Source of the DNA: JBGTLA01 sp041744375
GTDB taxonomy: Bacteria > Actinomycetota > Acidimicrobiia > Spongiisociales > ZC4RG35
Length of the DNA stretch: 64,000 bases
Assembly: GCA_041744375.1 (NCBI GenBank)
Contig: JBGTLA010000053.1
Span: 79,640 to 143,639, forward strand
Direction of reading: 5' to 3'
Every line of letters starts with the position of its first letter. Position 1 is the first letter of the stretch. Positions 27,142 to 35,112 of the stretch are shown piece after piece. The translations under genes were made by a program, and so were the position numbers. Under the pieces are notes generated by a model. It did not search any database, was not told the DNA's origin, and saw only the letters and a program-made list of their open reading frames with translations.

Positions 27142-27579
27142 TCAGTCTTGTGCGTCTTTCGTGTCGACCACCAAGACGTCGCACGGGGCGTCGTGGATTA
27201 CCCCGCGGCTCGTCGAGCCCAGCACCAGGGAGGCGACACCGCCGAGGCCCCGGGTGCCGATGACGATCAGGTCTGCCTTTGCCTGGCGGGCGTAGTCGGT
27301 GATGGCCGAGGGTGGATATCCCTCGAGATCCACTCGCACCCATTCGAGGCCTGAGTCGTCGAGGAGGCGCGCAGCCTCTTCCCACACGGCCTTTCTCCCC
27401 GCCTGGGCGAAGGTCTCCAGTTCTGGGACGTATGCCATATGAATGGTGTACACCATGGCTGGCGGTTGGAAGACATGCACGACGTGGAGCTGGGCTCCCG
27501 TCAACCGTGCCTGTTCGATGGCGCGGCTGATGACTTTCTCTGCGGCCGGCGATCCGTCGGTGCCTGTCACGATGAGCAT
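27142..27579 (-). CDS. Universal stress protein (single domain)
   Basis: A 145-residue UspA protein with MLIVTGTDGSPAAEKV at the start and the nucleotide-binding GTRGLGGVASLVLGSTSRGVI near residues 107-127. It is the first gene of the USP, PNPOx-like, tandem-USP operon. A DosR-like box lies 78 bp before its start. Confidence 0.9.
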   Translation of the reverse strand: MLIVTGTDGSPAAEKVISRAIEQARLTGAQLHVVHVFQPPAMVYTIHMAYVPELETFAQAGRKAVWEEAARLLDDSGLEWVRVDLEGYPPSAITDYARQAKADLIVIGTRGLGGVASLVLGSTSRGVIHDAPCDVLVVDTKDAQD

Positions 27580-27656
27580 GCGCGTTTCTCCTCTTCGGCC
27601 GGGTCGTGGCGCTCGACCACTTCTATTCAGCATCGCCCAGATCTGACCGGTTGGTT

Positions 27657-27672
27657 AGGGGCATTGTGCCTT
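27657..27672. promoter_or_regulatory. DosR-like box upstream of the USP operon
   Basis: AGGGGCATTGTGCCTT matches 11 of 16. It is 78 bp ahead of the USP start, the same distance as the distal box of the GT4 gene and the box ahead of the devR-CBS unit. No good second box lies closer. Confidence 0.4.
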
Positions 27673-27824
27673 CTTGGCGATGGCGGTGGTCCACAAGAAC
27701 GCCATGAAAGACCGATAGCCGAGCCTGCCGCCGCGGGTACGCGCGGAGAACAACCTCCCTCGGGTTCGTCGTCGGGAACGATCAAGCGGGTCGCAGGGGC
27801 CGGTAAGAGACGATGGCGCTCGTC

Positions 27825-29534
27825 TCAGGGACGGAAGTAGCGGTCCTCTACGGCTGTGATCAGACCCGCCCTGATCCTCTCTGGATCCTCGCCACGAGAT
27901 GTTAGGTCCTCGTTGCTGGCGAGCAGCTCTGCCAGAACCGAGTCTCCCAGCGCGTCCGCGGCCCAGCGCGAAAAGTCCCTTCGCCTGGCATGGTCCAGCA
28001 CGGCCGCTGCTTGGGCCGACCGAAGGTTGCGGTGGAACTCGACCAGGTTCTGGGCGACCCTCTCTTGGGCCGATGCACCGTCGATGAAGCGGAAGTTCAG
28101 CATCGGCGGCAGGTTCGCCTCCACGTATTTGTGCCAGTGGCGGACATGGCGCGTAGTTCGGGGGGCCAATCGGAACAGTTGTGGCTCTCCAATTGGTGGC
28201 ACCACGAGTGCCTCACCGAGGCGGGGCTGGGTGGCGGGGCCGGTCGGGTCGATCCCACGGGCCTCGAGGAGGGTTGAGATGGCGTCGCGAGCCTCGTCGT
28301 CGTATTCGGGTAGAATCAATAGCGCATCGAGTTCCTGAGTGAATCCAACAGGAAGGTCCTGAGGGCGGTACGTGACGGCGCAGACCCCGCGCGGCGCCTC
28401 TTGGGCAAGTTCGGTGAGACCGTCTTCATCCGACAGGAATCGGTGGGCTTCGTCGAGCACGAGCCAATGGGGGAGCCCGCGTGCCTGTCGCTCACGGGCC
28501 ACCTCGGGCAACAACTCACGGACATAGGAATCCTGTTCGGAAGAAGACAAGAGCGACAGGTCGATCACGAGGCTGGTCGAGCGGTGATGCAGGATCTCGG
28601 CGACCCGGTGCGGATCGGGCAACGGCTGGTCGCCTCCCAGTGCCAAAACCTCTCGGAGGGAGGCGAGCTCAACGTGATCACCTTCCACGTCGACGACAAG
28701 AACGGAGTAACCAAGACGGACGACCAGCTCCGTGAAGAGGCCGGCCGAGTAGGACTTGCCGGCCATGCTGCCCCCGGCGATGAGGAGGTTGTAGCGCGCG
28801 GCCGGAAGCCTTACCGGCCCATCACTCGCCTCGCCTAGCGCGATCGACCAACGGCTGGGAGGAAATCTCTTTAGTTCGGCGGTCGCCGTACCTGCCAGGA
28901 CGGCAACAACACCGTCCCCGGCGCGTTCGTCGACCACCAGGTCGGCGTCCACCTTGAGGGACTCGACGGCGTTGGCCACGGCCACGCCGACTTCGCACAC
29001 CGCCAGCAGGCTGTGGTCGTTTTCGGCGTCTCCGACGGCGACGGTGTCGTGTAAGGACAGCTCGAGGTCTTCCAGCGCCTCGACGAGGCCGTTACCCTTG
29101 CTGACCCCGATGGGGAGGACCATCAGCGCGGCCCGGTTGCGCACGACCGCACATTCGAGGTGCAAGCGCGCGATCTCTTCGAGGACGGTGGCGTCATGGT
29201 GGGCATCGCAGGCGAGTATTACTTGGCCGCCCCTCACCGGGAACCCCCGTCGGATCAGAGCGTCCTCGAGGATGGGTGGTACCGGAGGGACCAGTCGGCG
29301 AGAGCGCTCACCGACGGTCACCACAGCACCGTTCTCAGAGACGATGGCGTCGAACGAAGCCTCGGCATCCGGAAAAGCTCGCAACAACTCGCCCAGGATC
29401 CGGCCGGTGACGAGGATGACCGTGGCGCCCTTGTCGCGTACCTGGGCGATTGCCTCGAGCACGTGCTGGTCGGGTCGGCTTCCCTCGGTGAGGGTTCCGT
29501 CGAAGTCCAAGGCGAACACTCTGTAGTCGGTCAT
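27825..29534 (-). CDS. HAD phosphatase fused to a HerA/VirB4-like P-loop ATPase
   Basis: A 569-residue two-domain protein. Residues 1-225 form a HAD-IIB (Cof-type) phosphatase with the nucleophile motif DFDGTLT (10-16) and the metal motif GDAENDHS (168-175). Residues 240-500 form an ATPase with Walker A GGSMAGKS (254-261) and Walker B LVLDEAHRF (358-366), resembling DUF87/HerA-type helicase-translocases. No frameshift separates the parts. The joint role is unknown; a nucleotide- or sugar-phosphate-linked process is conceivable. It lies between the USP operon and a possible DosR-driven RNA. Confidence 0.85.
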   Translation of the reverse strand: MTDYRVFALDFDGTLTEGSRPDQHVLEAIAQVRDKGATVILVTGRILGELLRAFPDAEASFDAIVSENGAVVTVGERSRRLVPPVPPILEDALIRRGFPVRGGQVILACDAHHDATVLEEIARLHLECAVVRNRAALMVLPIGVSKGNGLVEALEDLELSLHDTVAVGDAENDHSLLAVCEVGVAVANAVESLKVDADLVVDERAGDGVVAVLAGTATAELKRFPPSRWSIALGEASDGPVRLPAARYNLLIAGGSMAGKSYSAGLFTELVVRLGYSVLVVDVEGDHVELASLREVLALGGDQPLPDPHRVAEILHHRSTSLVIDLSLLSSSEQDSYVRELLPEVARERQARGLPHWLVLDEAHRFLSDEDGLTELAQEAPRGVCAVTYRPQDLPVGFTQELDALLILPEYDDEARDAISTLLEARGIDPTGPATQPRLGEALVVPPIGEPQLFRLAPRTTRHVRHWHKYVEANLPPMLNFRFIDGASAQERVAQNLVEFHRNLRSAQAAAVLDHARRRDFSRWAADALGDSVLAELLASNEDLTSRGEDPERIRAGLITAVEDRYFRP

Positions 29535-29667
29535 TGCATGCCCTATCGACGGTCAGCGTGCGGATTCGGAGCGGTTGAGGAACAGGGTCATTCGTCACGT
29601 CGCGCCCTCACGTCGTCCGCCACCGTGCCTTCGGCGACGTAGGTGCAGTCAAGGGTGTGTGGGCGCA

Positions 29668-29795
29668 ATCAAAAGAGCCTGCAAAGCGAATCCTCTCGTC
29701 GGCATTGTCCGCTTCGAGTGGTTGTCGGTTCCGACGCTCTAGCCGGTTCTCAGCCGGATTCGATCCAGCTCCCGATTCGCCTCGCAGGCTCTTCA
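29668..29795 (-). ncRNA. Candidate structured small RNA with paired 5' and 3' ends
   Basis: In the 346-bp gene-free stretch 29535-29880, positions 29793-29774 and 29692-29673 pair over 20 bp with 3 mismatched positions and enclose 81 nt with smaller internal stems (GTCGG-TTC-CGAC, CCGG-CCGG). Read leftward, the 3' arm is followed by TTTT. A perfect core DosR-like box at 29830-29845 is centred about 44 bp before 29793, where DosR-activated transcription would be expected to begin. No coding gene starts nearby. The rest of the stretch shows nothing else. A MITE-like inverted repeat is the alternative. Confidence 0.45.
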
Positions 29796-29829
29796 CGATC
29801 AATCCTGCCGTAGTAGGCAGCCCATCAAT

Positions 29830-29845
29830 AGGGCCGAAAGTCCCT
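29830..29845. promoter_or_regulatory. DosR-like box, best core match, with no adjacent coding gene
   Basis: AGGGCCGAAAGTCCCT is identical to the core in reverse complement and fits the published mycobacterial box (GGGACTTNNGNCCC type). The nearest leftward gene starts 296 bp away; the rightward side is the 3' end of another gene. Confidence 0.65.
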
Positions 29846-29880
29846 GTTCGTCGACCGGGGACCACTGGCGTCGGTCGCGG

Positions 29881-30462
29881 TCAGTCGGCCGCGCCGATGT
29901 CGACGTTGTAGGCGTCATAGACGAGACTGGAGCCACGCTGACGATGGATGGTCAGCCGGCCGAGCAACCACGTGACCCGTCGGCGGACCTCGGCTTCCCT
30001 CACTCCCTCGGCCTCGAGGGCCTCGCGAGCCCTATCCCACGCCCGTATCAGCTCGACGTGTTCGGCGAAAATCGTCTCGATGTCCGGAAGGAGTCGAGGC
30101 GCCATCTCGGCAATCTCCGCCAGTAATCCATCGGGGACCTCGACCTCTCGGATGTGTGCGTCGAGTGCGCCTCGGAGCGTGAGCAGCGAGGTGTGGACCG
30201 CCTTGGTCCACCCGTCGCTCTGCGCCGGTCCGGCGACGGAGGTTTCCAGTTGCACCATGGCCTCGTGCAGGTCGTCGCGCCGGGCTCGTGCTCGCGCCAA
30301 CGAGGGGCGACGCCGAGCGGTAGCGGCTGAATCGGGAATCCAGCCGGAAGCCTCCGCTTGATCCCGGGCCTTGTCGACCTGGAGCTGTTCACCCGGTGGT
30401 CGGAAAAGGTCGACGCCCTCGGCCGACTCCTCCAACTCCAACAACCGCTCCGCATCAGTCAT
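29881..30462 (-). CDS. Helical protein of unknown function, possibly hemerythrin-like
   Basis: A 193-residue, mostly helical, charged protein. Scattered histidines (DLHEAM, DAHIREVEV, AEHVELIRAW, TIHRQRGSSLVYDAYNVDIG) suggest a four-helix bundle, but the strict hemerythrin HxxxE/HxxxH pattern is not met, so this is a weak guess. ATG 30462 coincides with the transcription start expected from the box at 30497, which would give a leaderless mRNA; ATG 30591 gives a longer form. It is divergent from rtcB. Confidence 0.6.
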   Translation of the reverse strand: MTDAERLLELEESAEGVDLFRPPGEQLQVDKARDQAEASGWIPDSAATARRRPSLARARARRDDLHEAMVQLETSVAGPAQSDGWTKAVHTSLLTLRGALDAHIREVEVPDGLLAEIAEMAPRLLPDIETIFAEHVELIRAWDRAREALEAEGVREAEVRRRVTWLLGRLTIHRQRGSSLVYDAYNVDIGAAD

Positions 30463-30496
30463 CACCGCACCATGCCCGATGTCGATTGCCGGCGGC

Positions 30497-30540
30497 AGGG
30501 CCGAAGGACCCGATCCGTCCGATGATGGACTTTCGTCCCT
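30497..30540. promoter_or_regulatory. Two DosR-like boxes in a divergent promoter
   Basis: AGGGCCGAAGGACCCG at 30497-30512 matches 13 of 16 and ATGGACTTTCGTCCCT at 30525-30540 matches 14 of 16. They lie between the leftward helical-protein gene and rightward rtcB (start 30611). The left box would serve the leftward gene and the right box rtcB with a 35-40 nt leader. Confidence 0.6.
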
Positions 30541-30610
30541 GTCGGCTGGCGGAGTGGAAAGGTAGCTTCGTGTCAAGTGGACCTGGAACAACCCGAGAGG
30601 CGGGCGTCAC

Positions 30611-32041
30611 ATGGCGTGGGACCTGACGACTGAGGACGGAGTGGTATGGGATCTGCCGGCCACGGGGGCGATGCGCGTCCCGGGTCGCCTGTTCGCCGTT
30701 CGGGAGTTGCTCGATCTGTCCGACCTGGGCGATGCCCTTCGCCAAGTACGCAACGTTGCCCATCTTCCTGGAATCGTCGAGGCGTCGATGGCGATGCCCG
30801 ACATCCACCCCGGTTACGGCTTTCCGATTGGAGGGGTGGCGGCCACCGACGTCGCCCGGGGCGGAGTGATCTCACCCGGCGGGGTGGGTTTCGACATCTG
30901 CTGTGGAGTTCGGCTCCTCGTCTCGGGATTCGAGCTGGCAGATGTCCGTTCCAACCTCGAGTCGATCATGGGCGAGCTCGATCGGCGGATCCCTCGGGGC
31001 AGCGGTCCCGGATCAATCGCATCAGGGGATCTCCTGCCCGCCATCCTGCGCGAGGGGGCGGTGGCTGCCATCGAGGCCGGGTACGGTCAGGCGGCAGATC
31101 TGGAGCGGACCGAGTCCGGCGGAACGATGTCGGGCAGTGATCCGCGAGCGGTGTCGATCCGTGCCCGGGATCGGGGAAGGGCTCAGATCGGGTCTCTCGG
31201 GTCTGGGAATCACTTTCTCGAGCTACAAGCAGTGGAGGAGGTGCTCGACCAGTCCGTTGCCGGGGTCTTCGGCATCCGCCGCGGCTCGGTGTGTGTCATG
31301 ATCCATTGCGGGAGCAGGGGACTGGGTCACCAGATCTGTCAGGACGCGATCGAGGACATGACGGACGTCGCCGCCAGGTACGGGGTCGATGTGCCCGACC
31401 GGCAACTGGCGTCGGTGCCCGTCGACTCCCAAGAGGCGCGCTCGTACTTGGCGGCGATGGCCGCAGCGGCGAACTTCGCCTGGGCGAATCGTCAAATTCT
31501 CACCCACGCCACTCGCGAGGCGCTGGCGGCGGCGGTCGGCGTGCCGGTGACGGAGACCGACCTTCGGACTGTCTATGACGTGGCCCACAACCTGGCGCGG
31601 TTGGAGACCCACGAGGTCAGGGGCGAAAGGCGACAGCTGTGTGTGCACCGAAAGGGCGCAACAACCGCTCTGGGCCCGGGCCACGCCGAGCTACCCGCCG
31701 ACCTGCGTGCCGTTGGGCAGCCCGTCCTGATCCCGGGGAGCATGGGTACGGCATCGTGGATTCTCAAGGGTCTGACCGACAACCCGGCTTTCGCGTCTGC
31801 CGCCCACGGCGCAGGCCGTGTCATGAGTCGGTCGGTGGCCCGGGCCACCCAGCCGGGCCATGAGGTCCTCACCGACCTCGAGGCCCGCAACATTGCGGTT
31901 CGTCCTGGGTCGGTGCGGCTATTGGCGGAAGAGGCTCCGTTCGCCTACAAGGACGTCGACCTCGTGGTGGAGTCTTGCCGGCTGGCCGGGTTGGCTGCGC
32001 CGGTGGCCAGGCTGCGACCGCTGGGGGTTGTCAAGGGCTGA
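30611..32041 (+). CDS. rtcB: RtcB-family RNA ligase
   Basis: A 476-residue RtcB ligase that joins 2',3'-cyclic phosphate and 5'-OH RNA ends using GTP and Mn2+. Motifs: MPDIHPGYGFPIGG near residues 62-75, the metal Cys in FDICCGVR near 93-100, GSGNHFLE near 198-205, HCGSRG, and the guanylylated His in AAHGAGRVMSR near residue 398-408. GAGAGG precedes the ATG. No archease gene adjoins. In M. tuberculosis rtcB (Rv2631) also sits next to DosR-regulon genes, and here strong DosR-like boxes precede it. Confidence 0.93.
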   Translation: MAWDLTTEDGVVWDLPATGAMRVPGRLFAVRELLDLSDLGDALRQVRNVAHLPGIVEASMAMPDIHPGYGFPIGGVAATDVARGGVISPGGVGFDICCGVRLLVSGFELADVRSNLESIMGELDRRIPRGSGPGSIASGDLLPAILREGAVAAIEAGYGQAADLERTESGGTMSGSDPRAVSIRARDRGRAQIGSLGSGNHFLELQAVEEVLDQSVAGVFGIRRGSVCVMIHCGSRGLGHQICQDAIEDMTDVAARYGVDVPDRQLASVPVDSQEARSYLAAMAAAANFAWANRQILTHATREALAAAVGVPVTETDLRTVYDVAHNLARLETHEVRGERRQLCVHRKGATTALGPGHAELPADLRAVGQPVLIPGSMGTASWILKGLTDNPAFASAAHGAGRVMSRSVARATQPGHEVLTDLEARNIAVRPGSVRLLAEEAPFAYKDVDLVVESCRLAGLAAPVARLRPLGVVKG

Positions 32042-32224
32042 CGACGGAGACCTGGACTCAGGGGACGGGCGGACTCGAGTCGAGGTCGAGCTGCCCGGTC
32101 AGGTCGAGGGCATGGCAACCTGCTGCGGAGTGATCACCGGGAAGACGGTCTCGACTCCGCGGTCGGCGAACTGATGACGGTCATGCATCGGATCAGACAT
32201 GAACAAAGGCCCTCAGGGCACAGC

Positions 32225-33235
32225 TCAGGGGGACGGGTCGGACCCTCCCAACTCGCACGTTTCGCCTGCGTGTTCGGTGCCACACACACAATGCGAGAAC
32301 GTGAAGGCCACCAACTCGTCGATGGAGGCCGTTGCCACAGCCACCGTCGTATCGGAGGCGCCGTAGTACATCCGGACCCGTCCTCCTTCTTCGACGACCC
32401 AGCCGGTGGGGAACACCACGCCGGGAACGTCACCCTGCCGTTCGTAGTCGGCCTCCGGGCCGAATACCCACTCGTCGCTTCGCGCCAGTACCACGGTGGG
32501 GTTGTCGAAGTCGAGTAGTGCCAGGCCGGCGCGGTACAGGTAACCCGCCGCCGTTGCCTTGACACCGTGAAAGAGGATCAACCATCCCGCGTCGGTGAGA
32601 AGGGGCGGGGGCCCGATGCCCACCCTCTCGCGATCCCAGTGACCCGAGCGGCGGGTCTCGACGATGACCTCGTGTTCGCCCCAGTGGATGAGGTCGGGGC
32701 TGAACGAGATCCAGATATGGGGTCCCTGGCCGCGAACACCAAAGGCCACCGGCCGGTGGATGAGGGCGTGGCGACCAGCGAAGGTGACGGGGAAGAGGGC
32801 TGCGTTCTTGTCCTCGGGCGGCGCTGCTATCGAGCGAAGCTCGTAACTGGTGAAGTCGGAAGTCGAAGCCAGGGCCACCAGGGGGCCACTGGGCGACAGA
32901 CCCGTGTAGGCGATGAAGTATTCGTCTCCTACCTTCGTGATGCGGGGATCCTCGGCCCCCCAACAATCGTGATAGCGACGAGGGTCGGGGTAGATCAAGG
33001 GATCACTTTCGATCTTCCAGGCCGTGACACCGTCGTCGCTGCGGGCGACGCCGAGGTGCGAGAGCCCGGTCCGGTCCTCGACCCTCACCAGCAGGATGGT
33101 CTCGCCGTCGTGACCCAGCGTCGCCCCTGGGTTGAAGACTGCGTTGACCGTATAGGGCCACACCTCGGGAGTGAGGATCGGGTTGGTCCGATGGCGGTCG
33201 AAGAGTTGCCCACGGCGGGGATGACGTTGGCTCAT
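32225..33235 (-). CDS. GH130-family glycoside phosphorylase/hydrolase
   Basis: A 336-residue GH130 propeller. FNPGATLGHDGETILLVRVEDRTG near residues 34-57 and WGAEDPRITKVGDEYFIAYTGL near 92-113 are the family signatures and contain the catalytic Asp. The C-terminus carries an extra Cys/His-rich tail (FSHCVCGTEHAGETC) that could bind metal. It lies directly downstream of a decayed GT4 fragment, which suggests an original GT4-GH130 operon. Confidence 0.88.
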   Translation of the reverse strand: MSQRHPRRGQLFDRHRTNPILTPEVWPYTVNAVFNPGATLGHDGETILLVRVEDRTGLSHLGVARSDDGVTAWKIESDPLIYPDPRRYHDCWGAEDPRITKVGDEYFIAYTGLSPSGPLVALASTSDFTSYELRSIAAPPEDKNAALFPVTFAGRHALIHRPVAFGVRGQGPHIWISFSPDLIHWGEHEVIVETRRSGHWDRERVGIGPPPLLTDAGWLILFHGVKATAAGYLYRAGLALLDFDNPTVVLARSDEWVFGPEADYERQGDVPGVVFPTGWVVEEGGRVRMYYGASDTTVAVATASIDELVAFTFSHCVCGTEHAGETCELGGSDPSP

Positions 33236-33245
33236 CGAACCGGCT

Positions 33246-33394
33246 TCATCGGTTCTGCGGACACGGCATTCTCCTCGCAGTGACGCCGGGACTTGAGCGA
33301 GTCACGAGAGCCTGGCCGAAGGTGGCAAGTCCGCACCCGGTGGGCGGATACGTGCTTACGAACAGCGTTCGCGAGGTGGGCGAGTCGACGATGT
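33246..33394 (-). pseudogene. 5' remnant of a GT4 glycosyltransferase gene
   Basis: A leftward frame with no start codon encodes LFVSTYPPTGCGLATFGQAL and ends at a TGA 10 bp before the GH130 start. This matches the N-terminus of the intact GT4 protein at 21450-22598 (LLFASTYPPTACGLATFTRAL); nothing of the remaining 350 residues is present. It is best read as a deletion remnant of a GT4 gene once upstream of this GH130. Confidence 0.65.
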
Positions 33395-33448
33395 CGGACC
33401 TCCGAGGCGGGCTCTCACCTGTTCTACCTCAGAGCGGAAAGATCGCAC

Positions 33449-33464
33449 AGGGTCCAAAGTCCTT
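33449..33464. promoter_or_regulatory. DosR-like box between kinase gene and GT4 remnant
   Basis: AGGGTCCAAAGTCCTT matches 13 of 16. It lies 55 bp ahead of the leftward GT4 remnant and 41 bp ahead of the rightward kinase GTG at 33505, so it may serve either or both. Confidence 0.5.
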
Positions 33465-33504
33465 CGCTGTGCGCCGGTGCCGCCGCGGGTAGTGTTGCCG
33501 GGAG

Positions 33505-34555
33505 GTGAGATCTTGGAGTGAGCCCGACACCCATCGTCTAGCCATTGCTGATGGGAAGACGACCGCGGACCTGCTGGCCAAGGTGTGCGACGCCGTACCC
33601 AGCGCCGTGCTGGTTGTCGATGGTGAGGGCCGAATCACTCTGGCCAACGCTGCCGTTTTCAGGTTGTTCGGTTGGGAGCCCTCCGAATTGCTCGGCCATC
33701 CCGTCGAGGATCTCATTCCTACGGAGCACCGTGCGGTGCACGAGGGCCATCGTGAGGTTTTCTGGCAGGATCCTGTGGCCCGTCCGATGGGCGAATCGGT
33801 TGCTCGAGGGTCGACGGTTCGACGGTTCGACGTTCCTGGTGGAAGTGGCGTTGAGTCCGGTCGTCGATGGAGCCGCGACCTCCGTGCTGGCCATCGTTCG
33901 CGACATCACCGATCGGGTCGGTGCCGAAGAACTGGCCAGACGAACCATGGCGGCTACGGCGGTGGTGGACGACCGAGCCCGTATCGCCCGTGACCTGCAC
34001 GACAAGGTCATCCCGGAGTTGTTCGCGAGTGGCCTCATGCTCGCCAACGCGGCTTCCTCTACAGATCGTGCCACCTCGGAAACACTCCACACCGTCGTCG
34101 AGATCATCGACGACAGCATCCGTCGCGTGCGGGAGACGGTCTTCCGTCTACAGGGTCCCGCCGGAAGCGATCAGGATCTGACCAGGATCGCCCACGAAGC
34201 GGCACGGGCCCTCGGATTCGAACCCCAGTTGACGATAAACGGCCATCTCGACGCCCTCTCATCGGATCTCTACGTTGAGGTTGCGGCCGTGGTGAAAGAA
34301 GGATTATCGAACGTCGCCCGACACGCCAGGGCGTCCGGTGTGTGGGTCGTGGTCGATATCTGCGACGATCAAGTGTTGGTTCGAATTGCCGACGATGGAG
34401 TGGGTATCAGCAGAGGCATGAGTCCGGGTACGGGCCTGGCAAGTCTGGCAACACGAGCGTCGCTGATCGGCGGTACCTTCGCCGTTGCGCCGGGGCCTGG
34501 CGGTCTAGGGACCCACCTCACCTGGTGGGCACCGATGGTGTCCCAGACGAACTGA
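33505..34555 (+). pseudogene. PAS-domain histidine kinase (DosS-like), frameshifted
   Basis: The kinase is split across two frames. The first (from GTG 33505) encodes a PAS domain: SAVLVVDGEGRITLANAAVFRLFGWEPSELLGHPVEDLIP. Near 33790-33810 homology moves to the next frame, which resumes with LLEGRRFDGSTFLVEVALSPV, then a HisKA_3 H-box (ARIARDLHDKVIPELFASG), and an HATPase domain (VKEGLSNVARHARAS, IADDGVGI). With one base restored it would be a soluble kinase of about 350 residues, the type that partners NarL/DevR regulators. It has no GAF heme domains like DosS/DosT. A true inactivation, a sequencing error or frameshifting are all possible. Confidence 0.75.
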
Positions 34556-34617
34556 TTCTGGGAACTCCGGGTCCTTGTGCCCTATGGTGACCCGCGACTC
34601 GAGACGATGATGACAGG

Positions 34618-34947
34618 ATGGTCGAAGTCCTCCTCGTCGCGGCTGGCTCTCACTCCCAGGAGGGCATCACGCGACTGCTCGAGGCAGAGGATGATGTTCA
34701 TGTCGTGGCGACCTTCGAGTCGCTCCCCGACGTGGCGGGTCGAGACGGCGGTGACGGCGTGATCTGGGTCGTTGGCCCCGGTATCGAGGTGCCAGAGGAC
34801 CTGTCACCCAAGGGCGGGCTCGTGGTGATGACGGCCTTGTCGGGACGAGTGGGCTTCAACCATCGTCGGGTGGAGGTGCCAGTGGATCTCAACGGTGTGT
34901 CCTTACGCCGCGCCGTTCGTCACCTGGCTGAATCCCGCCCCCGGTGA
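34618..34947 (+). CDS. Degenerate receiver-like protein downstream of the kinase
   Basis: A 109-residue protein starting MVEVLLVAAGSHSQEGITRLLEAEDDVHVVATFES, which resembles the start of a response-regulator receiver but with AAG in place of the acidic DD pair and no clear phosphoacceptor Asp. It has no DNA-binding domain. It follows the kinase by 62 bp on the same strand. It may be a pseudo-receiver or a decayed regulator. Confidence 0.45.
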   Translation: MVEVLLVAAGSHSQEGITRLLEAEDDVHVVATFESLPDVAGRDGGDGVIWVVGPGIEVPEDLSPKGGLVVMTALSGRVGFNHRRVEVPVDLNGVSLRRAVRHLAESRPR

Positions 34948-35047
34948 TCGAAGGCGGGAAGCTGTCCCCGACGATTGTCAGGAACTGAAGGGCTCATTCG
35001 TCGGGTTGTTCACCCGGTTGTCACAAAGTCGGGCTAGGGACCTGACC

Positions 35048-35063
35048 AGGGCCGAAAGCCCAC
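35048..35063. promoter_or_regulatory. DosR-like box in a convergent gap
   Basis: AGGGCCGAAAGCCCAC matches 13 of 16. It lies between the 3' ends of the receiver-like gene and the DHOD-like gene, so no coding gene starts nearby. A hairpin CGGGT-ACCCG lies just left (about 35002-35016) and may terminate the rightward transcript. Confidence 0.4.
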
Positions 35064-35112
35064 GGGTCTGATGTTCCGATGTCCGGGTTCCATGAGTTTC
35101 ACGGGCGGTTGC

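Noticed and set aside
29673..29793. A tRNA or tmRNA, because GGATTCGATCC resembles a T-loop and the ends pair
   Set aside because: No acceptor stem of 7 bp followed by a discriminator, no anticodon arm and no tmRNA tag region could be fitted.
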